A stretch of 64,000 nucleotides of DNA from AWTP1-13 sp963832445 (lineage in GTDB: Bacteria; Pseudomonadota; Alphaproteobacteria; Rhizobiales; Hyphomicrobiaceae), in the NCBI GenBank assembly GCA_963832445.1, contig CAWHUM010000022.1:62001-126000 (forward strand), given 5' to 3'. The position numbers and the translations under genes were made by a program. Positions 1 to 9,172 of the stretch are shown here, one piece after another. Position 1 is the first letter of the stretch, and each line of letters begins with the position of its first letter. The notes beneath the pieces were generated by a model. That model was not told the DNA's origin and made no database searches. It saw nothing but the letters and a program-made list of their open reading frames with translations.

Positions 1-66
1 TTCAGCAACCTTGGGTTGCGATAGGAAGCCGGAGGGGTACAGCTACCCCGCGACGAGGAGGGACCC

Positions 67-1035
67 ATGCGGCTTTGGCAGGCAACGCTCGTGATTGTGA
101 TACTGCTTGCATCTGCCATACACTCGACATCCGCACGGGCAGAGTTTCCCGAGCGGCCCATCCGCATCGTCGTCCCGTTCGGCCCCGGCGGCCTGGCCGA
201 CATCACCATGCGGCACCTGGGCCAGAAACTGACCGAGCGCACCGGCCAGCAGGTGGTGATCGAGAACCGCCCGAGCGCGGGCGGCATTCTGGCGGCCGCC
301 GCCGTCACCTCCGCTGCACCCGACGGGTACACGCTGTTCGTGCTGTCGAGCGGCATCGCCATCAGCCGCTCGCTAATGAAATCGCTGCCGTTCGATCCGG
401 TGGTGGCGTTCACACCCGTGTCCACGGTCGCCTTCTTCGACCTGCTGGTGCTGGTCAAGGGCGACTCCAAGCTGCGCTCCATCGCCGACGCGCTTGCCGA
501 CGCGCGCGCCGCGCCCGACAAGTTCAACATCGGCACAATCAATCGCGGCAGCACGCAGAACACGGCCGGGGAGCTGCTGCGCTCGACCACCGGCGTCAAG
601 ATGACGATCGTGCCGTTCCGCAGCACGGGCGAGGTCGCGACCGCTCTCCTGCGCGGCGACGTCACGGTCGCGGTGGAGAGCTATGCGGCGCTCAAAGCCC
701 AGATCGACGAGGGCGCGCTCCGCGCCATCGCCGGCACCGGCAACGTGCGCTCGGCGCTGCTGCCCAATGTGCCGACGCTGCGCGAGAGCGGTGTCAAGGC
801 CGAGGTAGTCGGGTGGAACGCGCTGGTAGCGCCCGCGGGCACGCCGCCGCAGGCGGTCGCCACGCTCAACCGCCACATCCGCGCCATCGTCGACAGCCCG
901 GAATTCAAGGCGCGCATGCGCGAGCTCGGCACCGAGGCACGCTCCAGCACGCCGCAGGAGCTGGGCACGCGGCTCAAGGCCGACATCGAGAAGTGGGCAA
1001 TCGTCGTCAAGCAGGCCGGGATCGCGCCCCAGTAG
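67..1035 (+). CDS. Bug-family (TctC-like) tripartite tricarboxylate transporter substrate-binding protein
   Basis: A 322-residue periplasmic binding protein. Residues 1-25 form a signal peptide (hydrophobic core VIVILLASAIHS, cleavage near SARA-EF). The mature protein opens with RPIRIVVPFGPGGLADI, the usual start of the Bug family, in which the GPGG loop binds the carboxylate of the ligand. A purine-rich ribosome site (GAGGAGGG) lies just before the ATG. Length is normal for the family. No TctA or TctB membrane partner is adjacent, as is common for orphan Bug proteins. The family binds small carboxylates or related anions; the actual ligand cannot be told from the sequence. Confidence 0.9.
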   Translation: MRLWQATLVIVILLASAIHSTSARAEFPERPIRIVVPFGPGGLADITMRHLGQKLTERTGQQVVIENRPSAGGILAAAAVTSAAPDGYTLFVLSSGIAISRSLMKSLPFDPVVAFTPVSTVAFFDLLVLVKGDSKLRSIADALADARAAPDKFNIGTINRGSTQNTAGELLRSTTGVKMTIVPFRSTGEVATALLRGDVTVAVESYAALKAQIDEGALRAIAGTGNVRSALLPNVPTLRESGVKAEVVGWNALVAPAGTPPQAVATLNRHIRAIVDSPEFKARMRELGTEARSSTPQELGTRLKADIEKWAIVVKQAGIAPQ

Positions 1036-1231
1036 CCGGGCGGCAGATATCCGCAATGCCCCGACGAAGGATGCGGGTGTCAGCAGGGTCGCAGAAGTGC
1101 CAGAAGCAGAAAGTCCGAGTGATGAGCACCACGCTTGCCAACGCTCCAGTAGCGGGGCTTGAGCCAGATGGCGTGGTCCTTGTAAAGTCTCTTCCTTGGT
1201 CTTTCCGACGTTGCGTGGGGACTAGTTGTCA

Positions 1232-2179
1232 ATGACCGCTCGGTGCCATTGGTTGCATTATGCTCTCGCCACGCTTTCCGTCGCCTTACCGACGGTAGCG
1301 TGGTCCCAGTCAGGGGATCAAGCAAAGAACGATGGGGTGCAAATAATCACGCCGCACGCTGCCACTTCCCTGCCTGAATACTGGAGCGGGGAGCGGATGC
1401 TGAACGCAACTCCGAAGGAAGCCCCTGAGGCTTCACCGGATGAGCAGCGCGAGATCGAAAACAACGCGGCGAAGCCCAGTCAGCCCAATGACATCCTGAC
1501 GCTTCCCCGGCTCGATCTCACAGAGTTTGGCGCTCCCCACGAAGCGGACGTGTCCGCCGATCCATACCGGCATGCCGGTAAACTGCACTTCACGATGGGC
1601 GGCAAAGACCACAGCTGCACAGCACAATTTGCGGGGGACCTCAGCGTGCTGCTGACCGCTGCGCATTGCGTCCGTGACGCGCAGACGGGGGAGTGGGCCA
1701 CGAACGTGGTATTCCATAGAGGCTTCTACCGTGGCGACGCCAAACAGATCGTCGAGTCAGTCTGCCTGTCTACCAAACATGGTTGGGTGACGGAAGGCAA
1801 GGGGCGTTACAAATGGGACTACGCGTTCATCAAGACGAGCACGCCTTCCAAGAGCGGCCACTTCGGTTTGCAGCTATTTGCGCCAAATGTGGAATGGCAA
1901 GCCATTGGCTATCCCTCCAACTTTGGCCAAGGCCGGATCATGATGCGGGTGCATGGGGCGAAGGGATCGTTCAACGCAGACATTGTTCAAATGCTTGGCA
2001 ACCCAATGCGGCACGGGAATTCTGGGGGCGCCTGGTACGCAAACGGTTACATTGTCGGCAATAACTCGCGGCACATGCGCGACGACACGAAAAACGAGTG
2101 GTCGCCTTACTATGATACGAATGTGCTGGGCCTCTGGCGTTTTGCCCTCAATGGATGCACTGAGCCAAGCAACGGCTGA
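1232..2179 (+). CDS. Secreted trypsin-like (S1 family) serine protease
   Basis: About 315 residues with an N-terminal signal peptide (ALATLSVALPTVAWSQ). The S1 catalytic triad is visible: histidine in LTAAHC, a likely aspartate in KWDYAFIK, and serine in GNSGGAW. The N-terminal 100 residues before the protease domain are rich in Pro, Glu and Asp and may be a propeptide. An in-frame TTG six bases upstream is possible, but the ATG at 1232 is preferred. The domain resembles the V8/glutamyl endopeptidase-like bacterial S1 proteins. Specificity and target are unknown. No neighbouring gene suggests a pathway. Confidence 0.8.
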   Translation: MTARCHWLHYALATLSVALPTVAWSQSGDQAKNDGVQIITPHAATSLPEYWSGERMLNATPKEAPEASPDEQREIENNAAKPSQPNDILTLPRLDLTEFGAPHEADVSADPYRHAGKLHFTMGGKDHSCTAQFAGDLSVLLTAAHCVRDAQTGEWATNVVFHRGFYRGDAKQIVESVCLSTKHGWVTEGKGRYKWDYAFIKTSTPSKSGHFGLQLFAPNVEWQAIGYPSNFGQGRIMMRVHGAKGSFNADIVQMLGNPMRHGNSGGAWYANGYIVGNNSRHMRDDTKNEWSPYYDTNVLGLWRFALNGCTEPSNG

Positions 2180-2424
2180 CTAGAGTCATCTTTTCGCGTA
2201 CCGGGTGCCTTCCTGGCACGGCAGAAGTACCGCCAGTTTCTGCCGAACCGGCGAGCGTCGGCCGTCGGCAACGGGCCAAGTGTCAACAAGCGGCTGTTAG
2301 CGACAATAAAGTGCAGGGATATGAAGACTACTGGTCAGGCACCTTCGAACAGCGCCGATGATAGGACGCCTTCTGGCCACCCTTGGGCGCACCTCAAGCG
2401 TGGGTGGTCAGCAGATTACATTCT

Positions 2425-4491
2425 CTATTGGGGCGCGAGCTTCCACCAACTCTCAAGACTTTGAAGTGCATCTTTGTTACGGGCTGATTTCATCTCGTCA
2501 TAGAAACATTCTAGCTCTGCCTGAGGCAGATACCATGAGGCGCTCGAGCGCGAACTGTTTTCAAACATCACCGTTTGGATGAAATCACCTCCGTAAATCT
2601 CCATGAGGAGGCGTAACTCTTGATCGTTGCGCACTCGCATACTCACTTCTCTCGCTGCTGCGGCGGCTTCCAAAGGTCCCGTCAGCCAGCTAAATGCTCC
2701 CGAGCGGGGCTCTGTCCGGGCAACAGCCTTGCATTGCTCTTTCTTTCCGGCCGCCGCCTCCGTGGAGACCGGTGCCGAAGCCCTGATCTGGATGACCATC
2801 ACCCCAGCCACATTGCCTTTGAGCCAACTCTTCACTTCCGCAGCGCCCAAGTAGGCTATCGCAGTAGTGACGCCAAAGTTGTCGTAGTAGCCTGAATCAA
2901 CAATCCCTCGAGGCGGGTCTGTCGGCAGCTGCACAATAGGCGAGGCGTAGGGGAACGTCGCGTTCATCCGGACGGCTGTTCGGAGCCGGAAGGAATTCGG
3001 CGCTTCCGGAAAAACTCGGAAGAATTCCAACTGTCCCGCAGTTGTGTCCACAATGGCACTTAGGTCGAGGTTGGATATTAGAATGGGCGCCCCCGTCTCA
3101 AGAAGAACGGGAGAAAGAATGAGGGAAGGCCGGGTACCGGTACTTTCCTCGCGGGCAAGTTCGCCGAACGTTGCGTCCAAGGTACGCCAACTTGCTTCGA
3201 GCACCTCGCCACGATCAGACCTTGCAACCCACGGCAAAAAAGAACCCGGGATGTCTCTTTGAATCAGCTGCTGCGCAATGGGAGAAAGCGAGTCTCGAGG
3301 TACCGGATATGTGGTCCAGTATGGCGCAGGGTAGGTCTGACCGAACTTGATGTCTGCAACAAGCCGATCCGTGATTTCCGAAGCCGTCGTTCCGACCGTG
3401 TTGGAGGTCTGTGTAGCGGCGAAATAGGCCGCTGCCACCATTCCGCCGGAGGCGCCGGTGAGCAATCGTATACTTCTATCCAAGCCACGAAGCGCCTTGC
3501 TCGGAGCACTCTGCTCAATGATTTTGTCCAGAATTATTGACGTCCAGAACGTTGCTCGATAAGCACCGCCCGATGTGGTTACGATGACCAGCTTCGCTGG
3601 TCGATCACCAAGGGTTTCCTTCCACCGCTGAAGGGCCAAGACTGGGTTCACGCTTGTGGCGGCCGGTCCGGAAGTCTCCGAAGGGGGGAGCTTCGCTGCT
3701 TGTTTGTAGTAGGAAACACCAGAAGCTCGAAGGATGTCCGAGAACTGAGATTTGTTCGAGAAATTGTAGCCAACGACCAACATGAATACGATCAGCGCCG
3801 TTGAAGGAAGGCGCCATTGATCAGGCAATAGTTTGATCACCACGTAGACGAACGAAATCTGCAAAAACAAAATTGAGAGGGCTACGGCCGGGATCAACTT
3901 GGGGTACAGCAGTGATCCGAGGATCATCGTGCCATAAAGGCCGAGAAAGCCCCAGATCGGGCGAAGGCTGGCCAAGTGAGCCAAGAAGACCCCAAGTGTC
4001 ACAACAATCGTTGCAAAGAACATTCCTGCAAATACACCGAGAACCGAGTAAGCGAGGTGCGCACCGCGCACTTCGACCTGATCAATGGCGTTCGATTGCA
4101 GATAAATGGTGCAGCTGGCGATAGCCACGTTTGCGATCCACACGATAGGTAGATCAACCGAAAACAGACGTCTTGCTTTGTCGCGAAGAGTCCCATGATC
4201 GACGACGCCGTCCGCGAACGCTGGGACAAACCAGGCAAACACAATGGCTAGAGACAGCGACATCTGAGCGTTGAAAGAGGGTCGGTTCAAAAAATACGAA
4301 CCGGGATAACGAGCCGCCCCGTCCTCTAGGAAAAGATTATGAACCCCGTAGGAGATGCCGACTTGGGCACTCGCAGCCAACGCATAGACGCCCACCCCCA
4401 TAACGTACAAGAATGGGAAGCGGCTGATCCGCAACAGGGCGGCTGCAAGGTTCGCACGCACGCTGATTTCTACCCAAAACATCCGTTTCAA
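2425..4491 (-). CDS. Membrane-anchored patatin-like phospholipase
   Basis: A 688-residue protein. The first 250 or so residues contain about seven hydrophobic helices (for example FLYVMGVGVYALAAS, LAIVFAWFVPAFA, FVYVVIKLL). The rest is a soluble domain with patatin features: an oxyanion-type glycine loop in TTSGGAYRA near residue 310, the nucleophile elbow GASGG near residue 350, and a catalytic aspartate in VDSGYYDNFG near residue 540. Families of this type are predicted acyl hydrolases acting on membrane lipids. The usual second motif is DGG; here it reads DSG, which keeps the aspartate. The membrane domain would hold the lipase at the inner membrane. The gene is convergent with the protease gene and has no operon partner. 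Confidence 0.75.
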   Translation of the reverse strand: MKRMFWVEISVRANLAAALLRISRFPFLYVMGVGVYALAASAQVGISYGVHNLFLEDGAARYPGSYFLNRPSFNAQMSLSLAIVFAWFVPAFADGVVDHGTLRDKARRLFSVDLPIVWIANVAIASCTIYLQSNAIDQVEVRGAHLAYSVLGVFAGMFFATIVVTLGVFLAHLASLRPIWGFLGLYGTMILGSLLYPKLIPAVALSILFLQISFVYVVIKLLPDQWRLPSTALIVFMLVVGYNFSNKSQFSDILRASGVSYYKQAAKLPPSETSGPAATSVNPVLALQRWKETLGDRPAKLVIVTTSGGAYRATFWTSIILDKIIEQSAPSKALRGLDRSIRLLTGASGGMVAAAYFAATQTSNTVGTTASEITDRLVADIKFGQTYPAPYWTTYPVPRDSLSPIAQQLIQRDIPGSFLPWVARSDRGEVLEASWRTLDATFGELAREESTGTRPSLILSPVLLETGAPILISNLDLSAIVDTTAGQLEFFRVFPEAPNSFRLRTAVRMNATFPYASPIVQLPTDPPRGIVDSGYYDNFGVTTAIAYLGAAEVKSWLKGNVAGVMVIQIRASAPVSTEAAAGKKEQCKAVARTEPRSGAFSWLTGPLEAAAAAREVSMRVRNDQELRLLMEIYGGDFIQTVMFENSSRSSASWYLPQAELECFYDEMKSARNKDALQSLESWWKLAPQ

Positions 4492-4936
4492 TTCTGCGAC
4501 ACAAAAGGATCATGCCGGCAATCCAACACTCTAGTATTGGCCGGCCTGTGGCGCTAGGATTCCTACCTCGGTTCGCAGTCCCTGCGAGCCATCGCGTATG
4601 CGGAGTGGCGGTCACGCCACACACAGCGACTTCGGAAAAGCCTGGTGAAATCAGCGTGTCATTGGACATCAGAGGGATCGCGCGCAAAGCACTACCAAGG
4701 TCGGGCGGTCGCCTGCCCAAATTGCGTGCCCCGCAATCGTACGCAAGTCATAAATCGAATGGCGTATGGTGAGGGGTCCACGACGTCCGTAGTGGGTCAA
4801 ACTCTGCCATTGCGGCTGCTCCAAGCGCCGGTCAGAATTCGGCGGGATTGCAAGCATTGACAAGGCCTTCCGCTGCCCTCGCTCATCAGTGCAGGGCTGG
4901 TCGGTGCCGATCGGATCGAGCAGTATCGAGGCAGGC
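4492..4936. other. Intergenic region between divergent genes, no gene seen
   Basis: This 445 bp stretch separates the divergent patatin-like and amidohydrolase genes. Open frames here are short and match nothing I recognise. It should hold both promoters, but no clear -35/-10 pair or operator was seen. Confidence 0.4.
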
Positions 4937-5773
4937 ATGAGCGAACGGCCACTTGTCGACACGCACGTGCACGTGTTCACCCGGGACATGCCGCTGGTGG
5001 GCAAGCCGCGCCACCGACCCGACTACGACTTCACACATACGCAGCTCATCGCCACCCTCGACGCCCACGGCGTGCCCTTTGCCGTGATCGCGGCGGCGAG
5101 CCCGTGGGGCGACTACAACGACTACATGCTGGCAACCCTGCGCGCGCATCCCAGGCGGCTGCGGGCCACCGCCATCCTGTCCCCTACGGTCGGGCGCTAC
5201 GAGCTGGAGGGCATGGCGCGCGATGGCTTCCTCGGCGTGCGGCTGCCGTTCATGGGGCTCGCCGAGCTGCCCGACATCACCGGCTTCGACTACCGCCGGT
5301 TCCTGCGCCGGCTCGCCGACCTCGACTGGCACGTGCATCTGCACGTCGAGGGTGCGCGGCTGCCCTCGGTGCTCCCGACGATCGAGGACTCGGGCGTAAA
5401 GCTCGTCATCGATCACATGGGGCGGCCCGAGCCGGAGACCGGCATCGGCGGGGCAGGCTTCAAGGCCATGCTTGGAGCGGTCGAGCGCGGACGCACCTGG
5501 GTCAAACTGTCAGCCGCCTATCGCCAGGGACCGCAGAGTGACGACTACGCCCGCGAACTTGTCCGCGCAGCGGGTCCCGACCGGCTGATGTGGGCCAGCG
5601 ATTGCCCCTTCGTCGGCTGCGAGCGCGAGGTCACCTATCAGCAAACGGTGGATTGGCTCATCCGCTGCGTGCCCGACCCGCAGGCCCGCCGCAAGGTCTT
5701 GGGGGAGACGGCGCTGGGCTTCTATTTCGGCGAGAGCGTGCCGCCAAAGCTACACGGCAGCACAAAGGCATAG
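4937..5773 (+). CDS. Amidohydrolase family protein (2-pyrone-4,6-dicarboxylate lactonase-like)
   Basis: About 278 residues forming an amidohydrolase-2 TIM barrel. The metal-site motif DTHVHVF is at the N-terminus, a histidine pair in HVHLHVEG near the middle, DHMGRP further on, and the conserved aspartate of MWASDCPF near the C-terminus. These are the hallmarks of the LigI/PDC hydrolase branch, which opens lactones or decarboxylates cyclic dicarboxylates. The ATG at 4937 is chosen because the motif starts seven codons later; an upstream in-frame ATG at 4889 would add 16 unconserved residues. The TRAP-type binding protein next door may deliver its substrate, but this is inference from position only. 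Confidence 0.85.
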   Translation: MSERPLVDTHVHVFTRDMPLVGKPRHRPDYDFTHTQLIATLDAHGVPFAVIAAASPWGDYNDYMLATLRAHPRRLRATAILSPTVGRYELEGMARDGFLGVRLPFMGLAELPDITGFDYRRFLRRLADLDWHVHLHVEGARLPSVLPTIEDSGVKLVIDHMGRPEPETGIGGAGFKAMLGAVERGRTWVKLSAAYRQGPQSDDYARELVRAAGPDRLMWASDCPFVGCEREVTYQQTVDWLIRCVPDPQARRKVLGETALGFYFGESVPPKLHGSTKA

Positions 5774-5875
5774 CCGATTCGGCGTCGTTGCGGGTTGAAC
5801 GGGAAAAAGGTCATTCTGCTGCCCAGATCGTGCGGCGCCTAGTCTCGCGGGATTTTCCACACCAGGTAGTCTCCG

Positions 5876-6925
5876 ATGACGAGCCGCTTGTTCTGCGTGG
5901 TGCTCATCTCTCTGCTGCTCCCAGCCTTCGATGCCGCCGCGCAGCAGATCAAGCTCAGGGCCACCTTGCAGGTGCCGGCATCCGACCCGTTCTTCGGCGT
6001 GAGCCTGGTGCGGTTCAAGGAGGAGGTGGAGAGGCGAACCGATAAGGCCATCTCCATCGAGATCTTCGATAAGGGACAACTGTTCAAGGACGATCAGGTC
6101 GTCGACGCCGTCTCATCAGGCGCCATCGAGATGGGCATCGTGGGCTTCAACTGGGTTGCCAACAAGCTTCCCGCTGTCGGCATCCTGGAGCAGCCATTCC
6201 TCTTCAATTTCGACGCCCTGGTGCGCGCAACGGCTCGTCCCGGCAGTGAGATCAGGACCCTGATCGACGAGGCTGTCCTGACCTCGACGGGGTTGCGCAT
6301 TCTGTGGTGGCAATCGCTCGGCAATACCATTTTCCTCTCCAAAGGGCGGGACGTCAGCGAACCGCGGCGCATCAAGGATCAGAAGGTGCGGGTGTTCAGC
6401 AAGACCTTGGCACAGTTCACGGCGCTTTGCGGTGGGACGCCGACCATGCTCTCCGTCGCCAAGCTCCACGATGCCCTCAAGGACGGCGCCGTCGATCTGG
6501 CCATGGCGGGCCTCGCAGCATTCGAAGCCCGCGAGCTCTGGAAGGTGACCGATACCATCACGCGAACGGAGCATGCCCCGGTAGAATACTTCCTCGTCAT
6601 CAGCGACAAGATCTGGCGGTCGCTGCCTCCCAGTCACCAGACCGCTATGGCGCAAGCAGCGCAGCACGTGGAGCGGGAAACGCGCGACCGGGTCGCGGAG
6701 ATCGAGGCCAGGGCCTATGCCTTTGCGCGCGGAAAAAACATCAAGGTCCGCGAGCTGACCCCCGATCAGGTGGCGGAGTGGCGCGCATGCAGCGCCGATG
6801 TGCTTTCCGACTACATGGCTCACAACGCCGAGCTTGCGCAGCGGCTGATGGCGGCCTACGGCAAGCTGCGAACCGATCCGTGCTGCTCGGCGGGCCCGAG
6901 CTCGGGTCCCTTCACCCGGCGCTGA
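5876..6925 (+). CDS. TRAP transporter solute-binding protein, DctP family
   Basis: A 349-residue periplasmic protein with a signal peptide (CVVLISLLLPAFDAAAQQ). The mature part follows the DctP pattern: a start of IKLRATLQVPASDPF, a segment of DQVVDAVSSGAIEMGIVGF, and a central RVFSKTLAQF in which the conserved arginine normally pairs with the ligand carboxylate. The DctQ and DctM membrane subunits are not adjacent. It lies about 100 bp after the amidohydrolase gene on the same strand, so the two may be co-transcribed. The ligand is probably an organic acid. Confidence 0.88.
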   Translation: MTSRLFCVVLISLLLPAFDAAAQQIKLRATLQVPASDPFFGVSLVRFKEEVERRTDKAISIEIFDKGQLFKDDQVVDAVSSGAIEMGIVGFNWVANKLPAVGILEQPFLFNFDALVRATARPGSEIRTLIDEAVLTSTGLRILWWQSLGNTIFLSKGRDVSEPRRIKDQKVRVFSKTLAQFTALCGGTPTMLSVAKLHDALKDGAVDLAMAGLAAFEARELWKVTDTITRTEHAPVEYFLVISDKIWRSLPPSHQTAMAQAAQHVERETRDRVAEIEARAYAFARGKNIKVRELTPDQVAEWRACSADVLSDYMAHNAELAQRLMAAYGKLRTDPCCSAGPSSGPFTRR

Positions 6926-6959
6926 AACTTTTCTCGATCACGGCGGAGGAGCTGGCCCA

Positions 6960-7894
6960 ATGACCCGCGCATGGCCCGACATCCCCTTCCTTGCGTGGAA
7001 GGATACCTGCGCCACGCTGCAACTGTGGGTGCAGATCGTCGGCAAGTATCGTCTGGCGCGCACGCCGTGGGTCAACCACTCCTGGCACGCCACGCTCTAC
7101 GTGACCCCGCGCGGGCTTACCACCTCGCCCATCCCGGCCGAGGACCGCAGCGTCGAGTTCGAATTCGATTTCGTCGAGCACAAGCTCAACGGCAGCGTCA
7201 GCGATGGCTCCCGCCGGTCGTTCGCGCTCGAGCCCATGACGGTCGCCCAGTTCCACGCCCGCTTCCTTGCCCTCACGGATGCGCTCGGCGTGCGTGCCAA
7301 GTTCAGCGGCACGCCGAACGAGGTGGCGGATGCGATCCCCTTCGCCCAGGACACCGCGCATGCCTCCTACGACGCCGATGCGGTTGCCCGCTTCTGGCGC
7401 GCGCTGCTCGAGGCCGACCGGGTGCTCAAGATTTTCCGCACGAGCTTCCTCGGCAAGGTCAGCCCCGTGCATCTTTTCTGGGGCAGCTTCGATCTGGCGG
7501 TGACGCGCTTCTCGGGCCGCACCGCGCCGCTGCATCCAGGCGGCATTCCCGCGCTCCCCGATGCCGTCACGCGCGAGGCCTATTCGCACGAGGTGAGCTC
7601 CGCCGGCTTCTGGCCTGGCGGCGGGCCGGTCGACTACGCGGCCTTCTACTCCTACGCCTATCCCGCACCGCAAGGCTTCGCCCAGCAGAAGGTGGCGCCT
7701 GACGCTGCTTTCTTTCATGCGACCGCAGGCGAGTTCATCCTCCCCTACGATGCCGTGCGCACCGCCAGCGATCCGGACCAGGTGCTGCTCGGCTTCCTCG
7801 AGTTCGACCTACGATGCGGCGGCGCGTCTCGGCGCCTGGGACCGCAAGGCATTGGAGTGCGCGCGCGGCCGCGCCGGCGTGCCGCGGCCGATGT
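6960..7894 (+). CDS. DUF5996 family protein, frameshifted near the 3' end
   Basis: The N-terminus (WPDIPFLAWKDTCATLQLW, then NHSWHATLYVTPRGL) and a later FYSYAYPAPQGF segment are characteristic of DUF5996, a family of unknown function of roughly 300 residues. Near 7803 one extra base appears: in the next frame the sequence continues as STYDAAARLGAWDR and ends at a TAA at 7892-7894, which is the expected family C-terminus. As written, the frame instead runs on to 8015 with an arginine-rich tail of no family resemblance. I therefore give the repaired end. Whether this is a true mutation or a sequence error cannot be decided here. Confidence 0.72.
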
Positions 7895-8017
7895 AAGCTA
7901 CTTGCGACCTACAAGCGATAGCTCAGCGCCAACTGGCGCGCGGATCATTTCCTTCGCGGCCCACACTTGCCTACGGGCTGCGAACATCCCAAGTGGTCAA
8001 CCACACAGGAGGTAGTC

Positions 8018-9160
8018 ATGCGCGCTCTCGCCCTTCTTGCGGTTGCCGGCGTTCTCGCCGCAGCAGCCCAACCGGCCTCGGCCGAGATGACCAATGCGCC
8101 GGCGCGCAAGAGTGCAAACGCTCCCAAGGTCGAGACGTTCGCCAAGGGCCTGGTGAACCCCTGGGGCATGGCCTTCCTGCCCGACGGCCGCGTGCTCGTG
8201 ACCGAGCGCCCCGGGCGCATGCGTCTAATCGGCAAGGACGGCGGCCTGTCGCAGCCCTTGAGCGGCGTGCCGCAGGTGTTCGCCAGCGGGCAGGGAGGAC
8301 TGCTCGATGTGGCTCTGGCACCGGATTTTGCCACGTCGCGCCTGGTCTATTTCACTTTCTCCGAGCCCAGAGGCGAAGGCACCAACGGCACAAGCGTCGC
8401 GCGGGCGAAGCTGGTGGCCGAGGCCGGAGGTGGCAGGCTAGACGACTTCAAGGTGATCTTCCGCCAGGAGCCGGCCACCACGGGCGGGCACCATTTCGGA
8501 TCGCGGCTGGCCTTCGCGCGCGGCGGCAATCTGTTCGTGACGCTTGGCGAGCGCTTCCAGCGCGACAAGGCGCAGGACCTCTCCAACCACTACGGCAAGG
8601 TGGTGCGCATCCGCCCCGACGGCTCGGTGCCGGCGGACAATCCCTTTGGCGGCAAAGGGGGCGCGCGGCCAGAGATCTGGAGCTTCGGCCATCGCAACGT
8701 GCAGTCGGCGGCGATCCATCCCGTGAGCGGGAAGCTGTGGACCGTCGAGCACGGCGCACGCGGCGGCGATGAGGTCAACCTTCCGCTGGCCGGCAGGAAC
8801 TACGGCTGGCCGGTGATCACCTACGGGCGCGACTACTCGGGCGCCAAGATCGGCGAAGGCATGGCCAAGGCCGGCCTGGAGCAGCCGATCTACTACTGGG
8901 ATCCCTCGATCGCCCCGTCCGGCATGGCCTTCTACACCGGCAAACTGTTTCCCGAGTGGAGGGGAAATCTGTTCGTGGGCGCGCTCGCAGGGCGGGCGCT
9001 GCATCGGCTGATGCTGGACGGCGAGACTGTCGTCGGCGAGGAACGGCTGCTTGCCGACCTGCGCGAGCGCATCCGCGATGTGCGCGACGGCCCCGACGGC
9101 GCCTTGTGGGTGCTGACTGACAGCGCCGACGGTCGCGTGCTGCGGATCGTTCCCGAGTAG
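8018..9160 (+). CDS. PQQ-dependent soluble aldose sugar dehydrogenase (YliI-like)
   Basis: A 380-residue protein with a signal peptide (ALLAVAGVLAAAAQPASA) directly after a strong AGGAGG ribosome site. The mature part is a six-bladed beta-propeller of the glucose/sorbosone dehydrogenase family: GLVNPWGMAFLPDG, VTERPGRMRLI, GGLLDVALAPDF, the PQQ-site histidine in TTGGHHFGSRL, and the EHGARGGDEVN motif typical of this group. It oxidises sugars in the periplasm, passing electrons to quinones or cytochromes. The holoenzyme needs PQQ, whose biosynthesis genes are not in the window. Confidence 0.9.
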   Translation: MRALALLAVAGVLAAAAQPASAEMTNAPARKSANAPKVETFAKGLVNPWGMAFLPDGRVLVTERPGRMRLIGKDGGLSQPLSGVPQVFASGQGGLLDVALAPDFATSRLVYFTFSEPRGEGTNGTSVARAKLVAEAGGGRLDDFKVIFRQEPATTGGHHFGSRLAFARGGNLFVTLGERFQRDKAQDLSNHYGKVVRIRPDGSVPADNPFGGKGGARPEIWSFGHRNVQSAAIHPVSGKLWTVEHGARGGDEVNLPLAGRNYGWPVITYGRDYSGAKIGEGMAKAGLEQPIYYWDPSIAPSGMAFYTGKLFPEWRGNLFVGALAGRALHRLMLDGETVVGEERLLADLRERIRDVRDGPDGALWVLTDSADGRVLRIVPE

Positions 9161-9172
9161 GGCGCGCTCGCC

